The notes under the pieces are model-generated. The model was not told where the DNA came from and ran no database searches. It saw only the letters and a program-made list of their open reading frames with translations. From Anaerocolumna cellulosilytica (GTDB lineage: Bacteria; Bacillota; Clostridia; Lachnospirales; Lachnospiraceae): 64,000 nucleotides of DNA. Within the stretch, counting starts at the first letter, position 1. The number at the start of each line of letters is the position of its first letter. Of the stretch, positions 1-9,787 are shown piece by piece. Made by a program: the position numbers and the translations under genes. The stretch covers positions 2,233,501 to 2,297,500 of the forward strand of contig NZ_AP023367.1 in assembly GCF_014218335.1 (NCBI RefSeq), read 5' to 3'.

Positions 1-2874
1 ATAATTTGTCCAGTCAGCTTTTGCGAAACGAATCTGTACCTCAACACTTTGATTTGCAGCAAGATTTCCCGCACCAGCAGTAAAACCAATCTCTAGGTAG
101 CAATCTGTATGATTCTTGGGATTATCCATAGTAACAAATGTTCCCGTTACATTGGAACTTCCTACAGGAGACCAGTCACACCAGAAGGATTGAGGCTGTA
201 TACCGTCCTTTGTAAAGTAGTAACGAATGGTTACCTCGGATAGGGCAATTGTTTCCGCACCGGTATTCGTTAATTTAAACTTAGGTACTATGGAATTGGT
301 CTGAGTGGTTTTAGTCCCGTTAAAAAACTCCACTACGAGTCCTTCTGCTATTGCTTTTTCAGATATTATAAGTGTTGCATCTTCTCCTGCATCAAAATCA
401 AAGATAAGCCGTACTGTACCGGGAGTCAGTGTTAAGAGATACTCTTTGAAGATAGTTACTGTAGTGCCCGAAAGAGAGTAATCAATGTCTGAAACTAAGG
501 CAGCAGAACCGTTTTTAATACCTGTAAGAGTATTCCCGTTAAGCGATAGCTGAATGGAGATATCAATAGGGGCTTCCCTGTCAAACACAGCAGTCTTTGG
601 TGTAATAAAAGAGTTTGGTACAGTATCTGTTAACAGCAGTGTTAAGATACAGTCAGAACCGGCACTGAAACGAAAGGTTAGAGGAACAATACCAGCAGAG
701 AGACCGGAAAGGTATTCTTTTTTTAAGGTGACTACGTCATATTTAACTGTATAGTCCGTTCCTAAGATAAGTTGTTCAGAGCCATTGAGTATGGTGTTAA
801 GTGTATTGCCATTAAAGGTTAAATGTATAGCAATGTCAGCCGGAAGTCGTTTTTCAAAGGCAGCAGTAGTTGGAGCAATACTTGAATTAGGTGAGGTGTC
901 ACTTATATTTATCTTTAAAACAGGATTAAAATTTTTCTTAAAGTCAAAAGTAAGACGTAGTAAGCCTAGGGGCTGTTTTGCAATATATTCTTTTTTTATA
1001 GTAACCTTATTATCCGCTATGGTGTAATCTGTACCGGATACTAAATTGACCGTATCATTTTTTATGCCATAGAAAGTGTTATAATTCGAGGACATAGTAA
1101 CAATTACATCGGACTGGCTGCCGGCAGTTTTATTAAATTCCACACGACCCGGTCTGATGTAAGGACTTGATGTAGTATCTCCTATTGCAATATCAATTAC
1201 AGGAGCGATACCGCCGCTGTAATTGAGAGTAAGGCGGTGTGTTCCTACAGACATAGCAGCCAAATAGGCTTTTTTGATAGAAAGAAGAGTGCCGGTAATG
1301 CTGTAATCCTTACCTGAAGTCAAAGCAACTCCATTGTTCTTTATCCCATTTAAGGTGTGTGTGTTGGGACTTAAAGTCACTGTGATGTCCGTCTGTTTTT
1401 CTGGATTTTTATCAAATACAGCTATGGCCGGACTGACGGAGGCACTTAAGGCGGATTCTGGGCCATAGATTCCTACTTCATAGATAGAATAGGGCCAGCT
1501 ATTGTTATATCTGTGCATCCCATATATTCTTACATAACGTCCCGCAGCAGACAGACTTATGTCTTCGGTCTTACCTTTGCCGCCATACTGGATATAAACA
1601 TCCGACCATGTAATGCCGTCATTTGAAACCTGTATTTTGTATTGTGTCGCATAGGCAGCTTCCCAATAGATAAGAACACGGTTTATTTCCTTTACTGAGC
1701 CTAAATCAATTGTAACCCAGTTGGGGTCTGTTAAAGTAGAAGCCCATCTGGAATTCAGACTTCCGTCAGTTATGTTTGCTCCGGAATACAGGCTGCTTTC
1801 TAAAGAAGAAGCCGTGACAGGTCTGCCGAGTGCCAGATTGCCGGAAGGCAGGGGCTCTGCCGGTAGCATAGCCGGTAAATTAGAGAGCATAGAAACGGGT
1901 CTCTCTGCAATATTGCTAATACTATACGGACTGGTTACTGCTACCTCCAATCCCCAACCATGTAATGTTTCATAGGTTCCGTCCGTTGTCATATCCAGAA
2001 ACGTCTGAGGATTATTGTCGGGACCCCATTCCCAGGGAAGATAACCAATCTCGTATTTATAGCAATATTCAAGAATGGTTTTGTAAGGTATCTGCCCGGA
2101 TTCCGTCTCGTCCCACATGTGACCGAACTCACCTACGATTAGTGGCAGGTTGATTGCCACCGATTCTTCCAGTTCATCAATGACTCTTTGGGCAGTATAA
2201 CCCCACGCCTTTGGCCACCACATATGAACCGAGAACATAAGATTGCTGTCCGGATCCGCTTCAATAAGGTATGGACCGCAGCTTTTAAGAATATTAATAT
2301 CCTGTCCATAACTGCTGGCATCAATGACTATGGGTACGTGTATCCCTGCCTCACGCATTTTTAAAATGGCAGTTTTATAACCTGCTTTAAAATCTGTTTC
2401 TGAAACCTGATTACCAACTTCATTACCGATATTTACCAAGAGGTATTCCTGATGCTTTTGTATGACTTCTACAATATCCGGTCTTATCCAGTAATCAACA
2501 AGAGTGGGTAGTTTTGACCAGTCCCCGGTTGCATCATGAAGTTCAATCATAGGAATCATATTTTCTGAACGGCAGTTACGGATTGCTGTATCTAAGTCCT
2601 CAGCACTTCCCTCTAAAGACCAAACGATGCGGACGCTGTTAGCACCGGTTTTGGCTATTTCGGAATAGGAGGGGATACCGTCCTTATCTGTCCAGATAAT
2701 CATTTTATTCATACCATATAAGATTACCTTTTCACCTTGATTGTCATATAAAAAACGTCCTTCAACCCGAAAGCCCGGGTACGTTGTATCCGTTGCTGCC
2801 ATTGCTTGTCCAATGGGCAGTAAAAGAAACAAGAGTAAAACAAGCATGGAGAATAAAAAATGGCGTTTTTTCAT
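1..2874 (-). CDS. Secreted modular GH5 endo-beta-1,4-mannanase (partial, C-terminus beyond window)
   Basis: Reading leftward from ATG 2874 (good purine-rich ribosome site just upstream), 958 codons run to position 1 without a stop, so the C-terminus is cut by the window edge. A signal peptide (MKKRHF, hydrophobic Leu run, cleavage near AMA-A) is followed by a GH5 catalytic domain at about residues 30-330. The acid/base is E152 in VNIGNEVGN and the nucleophile E249 in LIVGEFG; the overall style fits the GH5_8 mannanases. Next come an F5/8 (discoidin-like) module at about 340-470, four X2-type Ig-like repeats (about 478-568, 569-656, 657-756, 757-836), each with an N-x-L-x-x-I-x-N-G pattern, and a CBM3 cellulose-binding module up to the edge. 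Expected role: extracellular hydrolysis of mannan while attached to cellulose. Mannanase specificity is inferred from family resemblance; GH5 assignment is secure. Confidence 0.88.
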   Translation of the reverse strand, partial: MKKRHFLFSMLVLLLFLLLPIGQAMAATDTTYPGFRVEGRFLYDNQGEKVILYGMNKMIIWTDKDGIPSYSEIAKTGANSVRIVWSLEGSAEDLDTAIRNCRSENMIPMIELHDATGDWSKLPTLVDYWIRPDIVEVIQKHQEYLLVNIGNEVGNQVSETDFKAGYKTAILKMREAGIHVPIVIDASSYGQDINILKSCGPYLIEADPDSNLMFSVHMWWPKAWGYTAQRVIDELEESVAINLPLIVGEFGHMWDETESGQIPYKTILEYCYKYEIGYLPWEWGPDNNPQTFLDMTTDGTYETLHGWGLEVAVTSPYSISNIAERPVSMLSNLPAMLPAEPLPSGNLALGRPVTASSLESSLYSGANITDGSLNSRWASTLTDPNWVTIDLGSVKEINRVLIYWEAAYATQYKIQVSNDGITWSDVYIQYGGKGKTEDISLSAAGRYVRIYGMHRYNNSWPYSIYEVGIYGPESALSASVSPAIAVFDKNPEKQTDITVTLSPNTHTLNGIKNNGVALTSGKDYSITGTLLSIKKAYLAAMSVGTHRLTLNYSGGIAPVIDIAIGDTTSSPYIRPGRVEFNKTAGSQSDVIVTMSSNYNTFYGIKNDTVNLVSGTDYTIADNKVTIKKEYIAKQPLGLLRLTFDFKKNFNPVLKINISDTSPNSSIAPTTAAFEKRLPADIAIHLTFNGNTLNTILNGSEQLILGTDYTVKYDVVTLKKEYLSGLSAGIVPLTFRFSAGSDCILTLLLTDTVPNSFITPKTAVFDREAPIDISIQLSLNGNTLTGIKNGSAALVSDIDYSLSGTTVTIFKEYLLTLTPGTVRLIFDFDAGEDATLIISEKAIAEGLVVEFFNGTKTTQTNSIVPKFKLTNTGAETIALSEVTIRYYFTKDGIQPQSFWCDWSPVGSSNVTGTFVTMDNPKNHTDCYLEIGFTAGAGNLAANQSVEVQIRFAKADWTNY

Positions 2875-3480
2875 TACTTATACCTTCCCTTCTTTTAGAT
2901 ATTTTGTGGTAAAGTAGCACCTGTATTACCAGTCCAATAATACGCTGTTACTTTTACATAAATATTTGTAAACCCCCAATTCCTATGTCATGGTACACTT
3001 GCTGTTGTTACCCTCCTTTCTAACTTTCATAAGTTCGTGAATTATGAAATAGCCATTCTTATTAATGGAACCAGTCACAATCGCCAAAACAGGTTTCAAT
3101 GCAGTGGCAAGTCACCTTTATGTTGGTGACTGTACTTGCGTCTGTATTCTAATCATAGCGTTTCGCAATTGTCTATTTCATGTGCCAGTATTTCGGACTG
3201 CGATATATATTAATATAAAATTGGGTTTGAGTATTGGGACTGTGCAAGGAAGAAAGTGAAAACTTTTTGCTTTAGAGAAGAAGTAAAATATAGGTTACTT
3301 TATTATAACACGAAATGTAAAATTATTCCACACTATTCTGTGCAATTGAATCTGTTTCTGGTATTTTATTTTTAGTAGAATTTAATCATAATACAGAGTA
3401 ATAGTGGTAGTATTGCATCGAAATATATGCTACAGTTTTAAAAGGAGTTTATAAGTGAAAGGGTAAGAAAAGAGGTTTAT
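2875..3480. other. Divergent intergenic region between mannanase and GH115 genes
   Basis: About 600 bp without a convincing protein gene. It must hold the promoters of the leftward mannanase gene and the rightward GH115 gene. Its main content is copy 1 of a structured repeat at 3044-3181 (listed separately). Just before the GH115 gene a strong ribosome site (AAAGGAG at 3441-3447) precedes GTG 3455, which stops after three codons; the real start at 3481 has its own weaker AGAGG site. I see no clear terminator or operator in the rest. Confidence 0.6.
3044..3181 (+). ncRNA. Structured intergenic element, copy 1 of 3
   Basis: The element is closed by a 9-bp terminal stem, ATGAAATAG (3044-3052) with CTATTTCAT (3173-3181). 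Inside are a 7-bp stem CAGTCAC (3072-3078)/GTGACTG (3126-3132), a small hairpin GCC-AAAAC-AGG(T), and an apical hairpin GTGG-CAAG-TCAC (3104-3115). Copies at 23453 and 62995 share the core (GGTTYCRATGCRGTGGCARG) but have different stem sequences that still pair. The last pair of the apical stem here is G-U only if the plus strand is the RNA. It lies 300 bp before the GH115 gene and 170 bp from the divergent mannanase start. I do not recognise it as a known riboswitch class. Confidence 0.6.
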
Positions 3481-5508
3481 ATGGAAACATTTTATAAGTT
3501 AACCACCGGTGTTAAAATAATATCAGAAGTGAATTACGGTAGTGTGAACAAAGGGATTGAACGATTGCAAAGAGATATACACATGACCTTGCAGGAGAGC
3601 AAAGAAGAAGACTGCTTTATTTATTTAAAGCAGGAAAAGGTTATTAAAGAAGGGTATCATATACATTTTCCTAAAAAAGATACCCTTAGTATTGGTGCAT
3701 CAGATGAGTTGGGTTTTATCTATGCCTTATTATATATAAGCGAAAAATATCTAGGAATTTTGCCATTCTGGTTCTGGAATGATCAAACATTTCAGCAAAA
3801 GGAGTATGTCCTTATACCACTTACAGAATACTACTCAAATCAGCCCAAAGTGCGTTTTCGCGGTTGGTTTATCAATGATGAAGTATTAATTGATAAATGG
3901 GCAATAAAAGGTGACTCTACACTGCCATGGGAAATGGCATTAGAAGCACTGCTTCGATGTGGAGGAAACATGGTAATACCGGGAACAGACCACAATTCCA
4001 GAAAAAACCGGGAACTGGCAGCTCAAATGGGTCTGTGGGTTACCCATCACCATGCGGAACCTTTAGGAGCAGAAATGTTTGCTAGACGATATCCAGAGAA
4101 GGTTCCATCCTATTATCAATATCCGGAATTATACCGTGAATTATGGAAGGAAGGGATACAAGAGCAAAAAGAGAAAAAAGTAATCTGGAACTTGGGTTTT
4201 CGTGGACAGGGCGATCGTCCTTTTTGGGATGATGACCCAAGATACGAAACAGCAGAGGCAAGAGGTGCACTCATAAGTTCTGTTATAAAAGAGCAGTATA
4301 ACTTGGTGGCAGAACTGGTGGAGAATCCGGTATGCTGTTCCAATCTGTATGGTGAAATTATGGAGTTATACCGGGAAGGGCATATTAAGCTGCCTGAAGA
4401 TATAATAAAAATATGGGCGGATAATGGTTACGGCAAAATGGTTTCCAGAAGACAGGGAAATGAAAACCCCAGGGTTTACGCCCTTCCAACAAATCTTGCT
4501 GGTGAAAAGGAACATCATGGATTATACTATCATGTATCATTTTATGATTTACAGGCGGCAAATCACATGACTATGCAGCCTAATTCTCTGGATTTTATAG
4601 GGAGAGAACTTATATATGCCTTTGAGCAGGGAGCTGATGACTTTGTAATAGTAAACTGTTCCAATATAAAGCCCCATGTATATTATTTAGATGCAATCCG
4701 TACGATTTGGCATATGGGTAAGGTTGAGACAGAGAAACAGGGAAAGGCTTATGTCAGTCAATACTTTTCACTAAAAGAGGAAGCCTTGATTCAAATGGTA
4801 TATGATTGCTTTGATGAATATGCCAAATGTACTATTCCATTTGGTAGTCATGAAGATGAGCATGCAGGAGAACAATTTTATAATTATACTACCAGAATAT
4901 TAATATCAAGCTGGTTAAAAGGTAACATGACAGGAGCCAAGGCATTACATTGGGCAACGGGAGATATTTCGTTGGAAGAACAAATTAGCTGGTATTATAA
5001 GCTTTGCACCAAGGGTTATGAACTGTTCTTAGGGCTTTTGCATAAGGGTAAGCGGGTTTTAGAGCTGTTGCCTGAAGCAAGCAGACAGTTATTCGAAGAC
5101 TCTATACTTTTACAGGTTCGACAGCATGTGTATTGTCTGGAAGGAGCCTTGCTATTTTGTAATAGTTTCAAAGAATTTAAACAGACAGCATACCAAAAAG
5201 CTTTTTACTATGCAGGTTCTGCAAGTTTGAAATATCTGGAGGCTGATACTGCTATGAAACAGCGAGCACATGATAAGTGGGATGGTTTTTATGACAATGA
5301 TTGTCTGTGTGACTTTAAACAAACGGCAAATATGCTAAAATATATTATGGGTTATATAAGAAATATGGGGGAAGGTCCCCATTTCTATCAATGGCAGCGG
5401 GAATTTCTATACAAAGAAGAAGACAGAAGAGTTGTATTACTGACCAATCATGAAAATCATTTAACCGATGAAGAACTGTTTGCCTGTATGAAAGGAAAAA
5501 TTGAATAA
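3481..5508 (+). CDS. GH115-type xylan alpha-1,2-glucuronidase, cytoplasmic
   Basis: 675 residues with no signal peptide. GH115 hallmarks are visible: RGWFINDE at W129-E134, GFRGQGDRP around R241, and WADNGYG at 312-318. This family removes (4-O-methyl)glucuronic acid from xylan or xylo-oligosaccharides. The protein is shorter than the usual 800-1000 residues and appears to lack the C-terminal beta-rich domains, so it may be a minimal form. Absence of a signal peptide suggests that it works on imported oligosaccharides, together with the GH8 exo-oligoxylanase encoded 270 bp downstream. ATG 3481 has an AGAGG site 5 nt upstream. A terminator follows immediately, so the two xylan genes may be separate transcripts. 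The family call is firm; substrate is from family knowledge. Confidence 0.85.
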   Translation: METFYKLTTGVKIISEVNYGSVNKGIERLQRDIHMTLQESKEEDCFIYLKQEKVIKEGYHIHFPKKDTLSIGASDELGFIYALLYISEKYLGILPFWFWNDQTFQQKEYVLIPLTEYYSNQPKVRFRGWFINDEVLIDKWAIKGDSTLPWEMALEALLRCGGNMVIPGTDHNSRKNRELAAQMGLWVTHHHAEPLGAEMFARRYPEKVPSYYQYPELYRELWKEGIQEQKEKKVIWNLGFRGQGDRPFWDDDPRYETAEARGALISSVIKEQYNLVAELVENPVCCSNLYGEIMELYREGHIKLPEDIIKIWADNGYGKMVSRRQGNENPRVYALPTNLAGEKEHHGLYYHVSFYDLQAANHMTMQPNSLDFIGRELIYAFEQGADDFVIVNCSNIKPHVYYLDAIRTIWHMGKVETEKQGKAYVSQYFSLKEEALIQMVYDCFDEYAKCTIPFGSHEDEHAGEQFYNYTTRILISSWLKGNMTGAKALHWATGDISLEEQISWYYKLCTKGYELFLGLLHKGKRVLELLPEASRQLFEDSILLQVRQHVYCLEGALLFCNSFKEFKQTAYQKAFYYAGSASLKYLEADTAMKQRAHDKWDGFYDNDCLCDFKQTANMLKYIMGYIRNMGEGPHFYQWQREFLYKEEDRRVVLLTNHENHLTDEELFACMKGKIE

Positions 5509-5519
5509 TAGTGTTACTT

Positions 5520-5552
5520 ACCGGTCTGAAAGTATCCTTCAGACCGGTTTTT
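5520..5552 (+). terminator. Rho-independent terminator after GH115 gene
   Basis: An 11-bp perfect stem ACCGGTCTGAA/TTCAGACCGGT with a 7-nt loop is followed by TTTTT, 12 nt after the stop codon of the GH115 gene. Confidence 0.9.
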
Positions 5553-5779
5553 AGATAGTGCAGATTATGATTGATAAGAATCGATTGTATAGTCATAAAG
5601 ACAAAAGTAGGATAAAAGTATATACTATTTTACTGGAGTAGAGAATAAATGCAAGTATCAAATGACGAGAATCGCAATATTTGAGCAGTTAATGATTGAT
5701 TACAAGATGCATCCAGTTCTTTTATGTGATAAATATAGTTACAGTAAGAATTATATTGATTTGAAAGGATGAATGGATT

Positions 5780-6922
5780 ATGTTTAAGAAAGAATCCGGT
5801 GCTTTTTTTTCAGGGAATTATCCCTGTCTATTCGAGGAAATAGGTATTACACAGGTGGAAATGGAGATAAAAATCAAAGAAACCTTTAACACGATGTTTT
5901 TTGACCCCAAGGAAAAGATATATTTTGAGTTGGGAGAAAACATGGGGTATATGTTAGATACCGGTAATCTGGATGCTCGGTCAGAAGGGATGAGCTACGG
6001 AATGATGATGGCGGTACAAATGGATAGAAAGGATATATTTGACAGATTATGGTTGTTTTCAAAGACTTTCATGTGTCAAAGAGAAGGAAGGTATAAAGGG
6101 TATTTTGCATGGTCTGTAACACCTGAGGGTAAGAAAAATTCAGAGGGTCCTGCACCGGATGGGGAAGAATATTTTGCCATGGCTTTATTTTTTGCAGCCG
6201 GAAGATGGGGTGATGGGGTAGAGCCATTTGATTACAGTGTGCAGGCAAAGACTATTTTGCATCATTGTCTACATCAGGCAGAGATAGTGCCGGAAGGAAG
6301 TGCCATGTGGGAAACAAAGAATTATTACATAAAATTTGTACCGGAGACACCGTATACAGATCCTTCCTATCATCTGCCTCATTTTTATGAACTGTTTGCC
6401 TTGAAAGCGAACGAAGAGGATAAGGAGTTTTGGAAAAAAGCGGCAAAGGAAAGTAGAAAATATCTTACTAAATCCTGCCATCCGGTCACTGGGATGGCAC
6501 CGGAATATGCGGAATATGATGGTAGTCCAAAAAGATTGTTTCATGATGGTCAATTTTATTCGGATGCTTACCGGGTAGCTATGAATATAGGTCTTGATGC
6601 AGCCTGGTTTGGCAGTGAAAAAGGGCTTAGCCAAATTGTGGATAACTTACAGAGTTTTTTCCAAGAGAAAACCAGACCGCATCAATATTATAATTATCTG
6701 CTGGATGGTACTGCGCTTGAGCAGCCGGCACTTCATCCTACTGCCATTATTGCCACCAACGCGGCAGGTTCACTGGCAGCAGAAGGAAAATACCGGCTTA
6801 ACTTTGTCAGAGAATTTTGGAATACGCCTCTTCGTACCGGAGAGAGAAGGTATTATGATAATTGCTTATACTTTTTCTCCTTGCTGATGTTAGCTGGCAA
6901 GTACCGTATTTATTTGACATAA
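5780..6922 (+). CDS. GH8 reducing-end xylose-releasing exo-oligoxylanase
   Basis: 380 residues, no signal peptide, matching the length of bacterial Rex enzymes (about 388). The GH8 signature SEGMSYGMM carries the general acid E69; D127 (in PAPDGEEYF) and D262 (in GQFYSDAYR) sit exactly one residue before the E70, D128 and D263 known from the Bacillus halodurans enzyme, a strong match to this GH8 subgroup rather than to GH8 cellulases. It would remove xylose from the reducing end of xylo-oligosaccharides in the cytoplasm. AAAGGA lies 9 nt before ATG 5780. The gene ends with a 13-bp overlap with the convergent oxidoreductase gene. Neighbouring GH115 supports a glucuronoxylan oligosaccharide pathway. 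Confidence 0.88.
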   Translation: MFKKESGAFFSGNYPCLFEEIGITQVEMEIKIKETFNTMFFDPKEKIYFELGENMGYMLDTGNLDARSEGMSYGMMMAVQMDRKDIFDRLWLFSKTFMCQREGRYKGYFAWSVTPEGKKNSEGPAPDGEEYFAMALFFAAGRWGDGVEPFDYSVQAKTILHHCLHQAEIVPEGSAMWETKNYYIKFVPETPYTDPSYHLPHFYELFALKANEEDKEFWKKAAKESRKYLTKSCHPVTGMAPEYAEYDGSPKRLFHDGQFYSDAYRVAMNIGLDAAWFGSEKGLSQIVDNLQSFFQEKTRPHQYYNYLLDGTALEQPALHPTAIIATNAAGSLAAEGKYRLNFVREFWNTPLRTGERRYYDNCLYFFSLLMLAGKYRIYLT

Positions 6923-8013
6923 CCTTTTACAAGATGTAAGGGCAGGGGGGTTGGCTGGCTGCATGTGGAGGCAAGCTTATAGTAGGTTTGTGAATCAGAG
7001 CTTATATGAAAGGCGTGCATCAGCTCTAATACGTGGTTGGCTAATTCTCCGGATGCCCTGTTAACTCCGCCGTTTTGGACACAATATGCCATATCGGCTA
7101 CCCCGATACCACGACTGTTTTCTTGATAAATATGTGTAAGAGGGATTTCCTTAAATTCTGTTCCGTGAGCCATTTTTAAGAATACCGGTCCGCCAAAGGT
7201 ATTAGGGTCGGGTACAAGAAGCGTGCCCAAGGTACCATAGATTTCAATTCGGGGCAGATTACTGCCCCAAACATCAAAGCTGGTAATCATATTGACAAGG
7301 GCACCATTTTTAAATTGAATGGTTCCTGCAACGTGGGTAGGAATTTCTACCTTAATAACCTGACCGAATTTTTTTGTACTTGTTATTGTTCGTTCCGGGA
7401 AGGACACTTTTGTCATACCGCATACGGTATCTGCTTCGCCTAAAAGGGAAACCAAAGCGGTTAGATAATAGGGACCCATGTCAAACATTGGTCCGCCGCC
7501 TGCCTGATAATAAAATTCCGGATCCGGATGCCAGCCTTCATGACCGTGGTTTACTAAAAAAGCGGTACCTCCAATCGGTGTACCAATAAAACCATCGTCT
7601 ATAAGCTTGCGGCAAGTCTGTAATCCGCCGCCTAAAAAGGTATCAGGAGCACAGCCCACCATTCGATTTCTTTCCTTGGCAAGCTGCAGTAGTTCTCTGC
7701 CCTGTTCCAGAGTAAGAGAAAGAGGTTTTTCAACGTATACATGTTTACCTGCTAAAAGAGCAGCTTTACAAACATCAAAATGAACTTTTGGGATTGTTAG
7801 GTTTACCACAATCTCAACGGCAGGGTCCTGCAGCAGTTCCTCTGTAGTTAACACTTTATGTATCCCGTACTTATCAGCAGCTTCTTTTGCGCGTTCGGTT
7901 ACTATATCTGCACAAGCATAAACTTCTGTATTTACAAATGTTTGTGTTAAATTCTGAAAATAAATTCCACTGATATTTCCACAGCCGATAATACCAATCT
8001 TAGTTTTATTCAT
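6910..8013 (-). CDS. Gfo/Idh/MocA-family NAD(P)-dependent oxidoreductase
   Basis: Starting at the Met before the Rossmann fold (MNKTKIGIIGCGNISG) gives 367 residues; an in-frame ATG eight codons upstream (8037) has no ribosome site. The N-terminal nucleotide-binding domain has GCGNISG and the EKPLSLT motif (Lys-Pro of this family), followed by the C-terminal alpha/beta substrate domain with HEGWHPDPEFYY and GGPMFDMGPYY. Members oxidise or reduce sugars, inositols and sugar acids. It lies 110 bp downstream of a ThuA-domain gene on the same strand, a pairing often seen in sugar-derivative catabolism loci. The exact substrate cannot be read from sequence. Its 3' end overlaps the convergent GH8 gene by 13 bp. 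Confidence 0.85.
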   Translation of the reverse strand: MNKTKIGIIGCGNISGIYFQNLTQTFVNTEVYACADIVTERAKEAADKYGIHKVLTTEELLQDPAVEIVVNLTIPKVHFDVCKAALLAGKHVYVEKPLSLTLEQGRELLQLAKERNRMVGCAPDTFLGGGLQTCRKLIDDGFIGTPIGGTAFLVNHGHEGWHPDPEFYYQAGGGPMFDMGPYYLTALVSLLGEADTVCGMTKVSFPERTITSTKKFGQVIKVEIPTHVAGTIQFKNGALVNMITSFDVWGSNLPRIEIYGTLGTLLVPDPNTFGGPVFLKMAHGTEFKEIPLTHIYQENSRGIGVADMAYCVQNGGVNRASGELANHVLELMHAFHISSDSQTYYKLASTCSQPTPLPLHLVKGYVK

Positions 8014-8125
8014 AGTAATACCCGTTGTATAACACATGTGGTGATAGATGTGTTATTGAAACAACTTCCTTTCATTTATTAATTTTTTTCACGAACTGTA
8101 CGGCTGTTAAATAGTACTTTATAGT

Positions 8126-8785
8126 TTATCTGGCAGCCCATAAAAATCCTCTTTTGGTTATTTCTCTAACTTCTGGAGTGTCAAAAATATCTGCATGATG
8201 TCCTAAGGAAGTGTAAAAAACCTTACCTTTGCCCCAATATTTTGTATATACCACTGGCATAACAGTCATTCCATTGGCAGAATGGGGGCCTTCTACAACA
8301 GGAAAGGTTGTAGTAGCCAGAACATTAACTGCCGGATCCACGTGGATATAATATTGCTCAGTGGTTACCTTAAAATCAGCTATGCCTTTTATTATGGGGC
8401 TGGAGCTTGTTTTTACCATATTTACCTCATATTCCACACCGTCATTACCAGGATGGGCAACCCATTGGGAACCGGTCATAAATTGCCATTCTACGCAATT
8501 ACGGAAGGCATCGCCCATACCCCCGTGGCAACCTGCCACTCCCACACCGGCCTCTACTGCCTTTAGTACGGGCTTTAATTGGTTTTCATTAATTTCACCC
8601 ATAGTCCAGACGGGAATTATCAGGTCTAAATTCATTAATTTATCCTCGTCTGTGAAACTGTCAAGACTGTCTGATACCTCAACTGCGAAACCTTCTGTTT
8701 CAAGTATGTCTTTAAAGACAGCAGATACCTCTGCCGGTTGATGCCCATTCCAACCACCATAAACGATTAAAGCTTTCTTTGCCAT
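8126..8785 (-). CDS. ThuA-like domain protein (class I glutamine amidotransferase fold)
   Basis: The start at 8785 (MAKKALIVYGGWNGHQP) has a perfect AGGAGGT 8 nt upstream, better than the ATG six codons earlier at 8803. The 219-residue product has the ThuA pattern: VYGGWNGHQP at the N-terminus, VGVAGCHGGMGDAF in the middle, the W-A-H-P-G motif, and VFYTSLGHHADIF near the end. ThuA proteins are linked to trehalose or other sugar catabolism, and recent family work connects them with keto-sugar metabolism. The gene is first in a likely two-gene operon with the oxidoreductase and is divergent from an AraC regulator, which is the likely controller. Confidence 0.82.
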   Translation of the reverse strand: MAKKALIVYGGWNGHQPAEVSAVFKDILETEGFAVEVSDSLDSFTDEDKLMNLDLIIPVWTMGEINENQLKPVLKAVEAGVGVAGCHGGMGDAFRNCVEWQFMTGSQWVAHPGNDGVEYEVNMVKTSSSPIIKGIADFKVTTEQYYIHVDPAVNVLATTTFPVVEGPHSANGMTVMPVVYTKYWGKGKVFYTSLGHHADIFDTPEVREITKRGFLWAAR

Positions 8786-8940
8786 AAGTGACCTCCTATG
8801 CATTTAGTCTGTTTCTATCCTTTCATCTAATAGTACTGTTATTTATAAAAAATATCTCGCAATATCTTTGCAAAATATAGACATATCTTGCGGTAGAATT
8901 TATAATGAAACATAAGAACCCTGAGGGAGGAGGCAGTGGC

Positions 8941-9771
8941 ATGTATCCGTTTTATGAAATACGCAAGGAAGAAATGAAGGGCAGTATAAATGTCTACACA
9001 ACGAACAATCTTTCTTTTCCGCCTCATTTTCAATCTCAGGCAGAAGTGATTTTTGTATTGGATGGTACTATAACCACAAGGATTAATGAAAGAAAAGAAA
9101 CTTTGACAAAAGGTGACATTGGAGTAGCCTTTCCAAATGATGTTCACAGCTTTCAGACAGATGTAAAGTCAAAGGTCCTGATAGTTATTGTTTCAGTAAA
9201 ACTTATTAGCAGTTATTTTAATGCACGTTCCGGTAAATCGGTTACAAATCCTTTTCTGAAAAACCAGGAATATGACCCTGCTATTGAGGCTATGTTATTG
9301 ATGCTACGAGAGGAGTATGAACAAAACAGAGGTGAGATGGTTATACAGGGCTTGCTGCACGCTATTTTTGGAAAGCTGGATTCTTATTTAAATTTTAAAG
9401 AAGGCAGTATGTTGTATGATACTACCATCCAAATCGTGTTATCTTATATAGCGGAACATTATAAAGAAAATATTACCTTAACAGAGACAGCAAGAAGACT
9501 TGGGTATAGCCCCTACTATATTTCGCGGATTTTTAACGGTAAGATAGGATATCGCTTTAATCATTATATAAACAGCTTGAGAATTAACATGGCCCAAAAT
9601 CTTCTAAGGGATACGACACTATCTGTTGCCAGTATTGCTTTAGAATGCGGTTTTGAAAGCCTGCGTAATTTTAACAGAGCTTTTAAGAAGCAGACAAATA
9701 CAACGCCGTTGAATTACCGGAAGAGATATATAGGGATAACAATGGAAACTAAAAAGGAAAAAAATAAGTAA
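8941..9771 (+). CDS. AraC-family transcriptional regulator with cupin sensor
   Basis: ATG 8941 has GGGAGGAGG 8 nt upstream; an upstream in-frame ATG at 8905 lacks a site. The 276-residue protein has an N-terminal cupin-like sugar-sensing domain (HFQSQAEVIFVLDG, then FPNDVHSF) and a C-terminal pair of helix-turn-helix motifs (LTETARRLGYSPYYISRIF; SVASIALECGFESLRNFNRAFKKQTNTTPLNYR). It is transcribed divergently from the ThuA/oxidoreductase pair and probably activates it, the normal arrangement in this group of organisms. The effector is unknown. Confidence 0.88.
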   Translation: MYPFYEIRKEEMKGSINVYTTNNLSFPPHFQSQAEVIFVLDGTITTRINERKETLTKGDIGVAFPNDVHSFQTDVKSKVLIVIVSVKLISSYFNARSGKSVTNPFLKNQEYDPAIEAMLLMLREEYEQNRGEMVIQGLLHAIFGKLDSYLNFKEGSMLYDTTIQIVLSYIAEHYKENITLTETARRLGYSPYYISRIFNGKIGYRFNHYINSLRINMAQNLLRDTTLSVASIALECGFESLRNFNRAFKKQTNTTPLNYRKRYIGITMETKKEKNK

Positions 9772-9787
9772 ATATGGAAATAAATCC

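Noticed and set aside
3044-3181. c-di-GMP-I, cobalamin or glycine riboswitch for the three-copy element
   Set aside because: GCCACTG appears on the minus strand as in cobalamin riboswitches, but the other conserved cobalamin segments are absent and the wobble pairs favour the plus strand. The GEMM and glycine cores do not fit.
5662-5772. 36-codon frame MTRIAIFEQLMIDYK... before the GH8 gene
   Set aside because: No good ribosome site and no family match; possibly a relic of an HTH protein but too weak to list.
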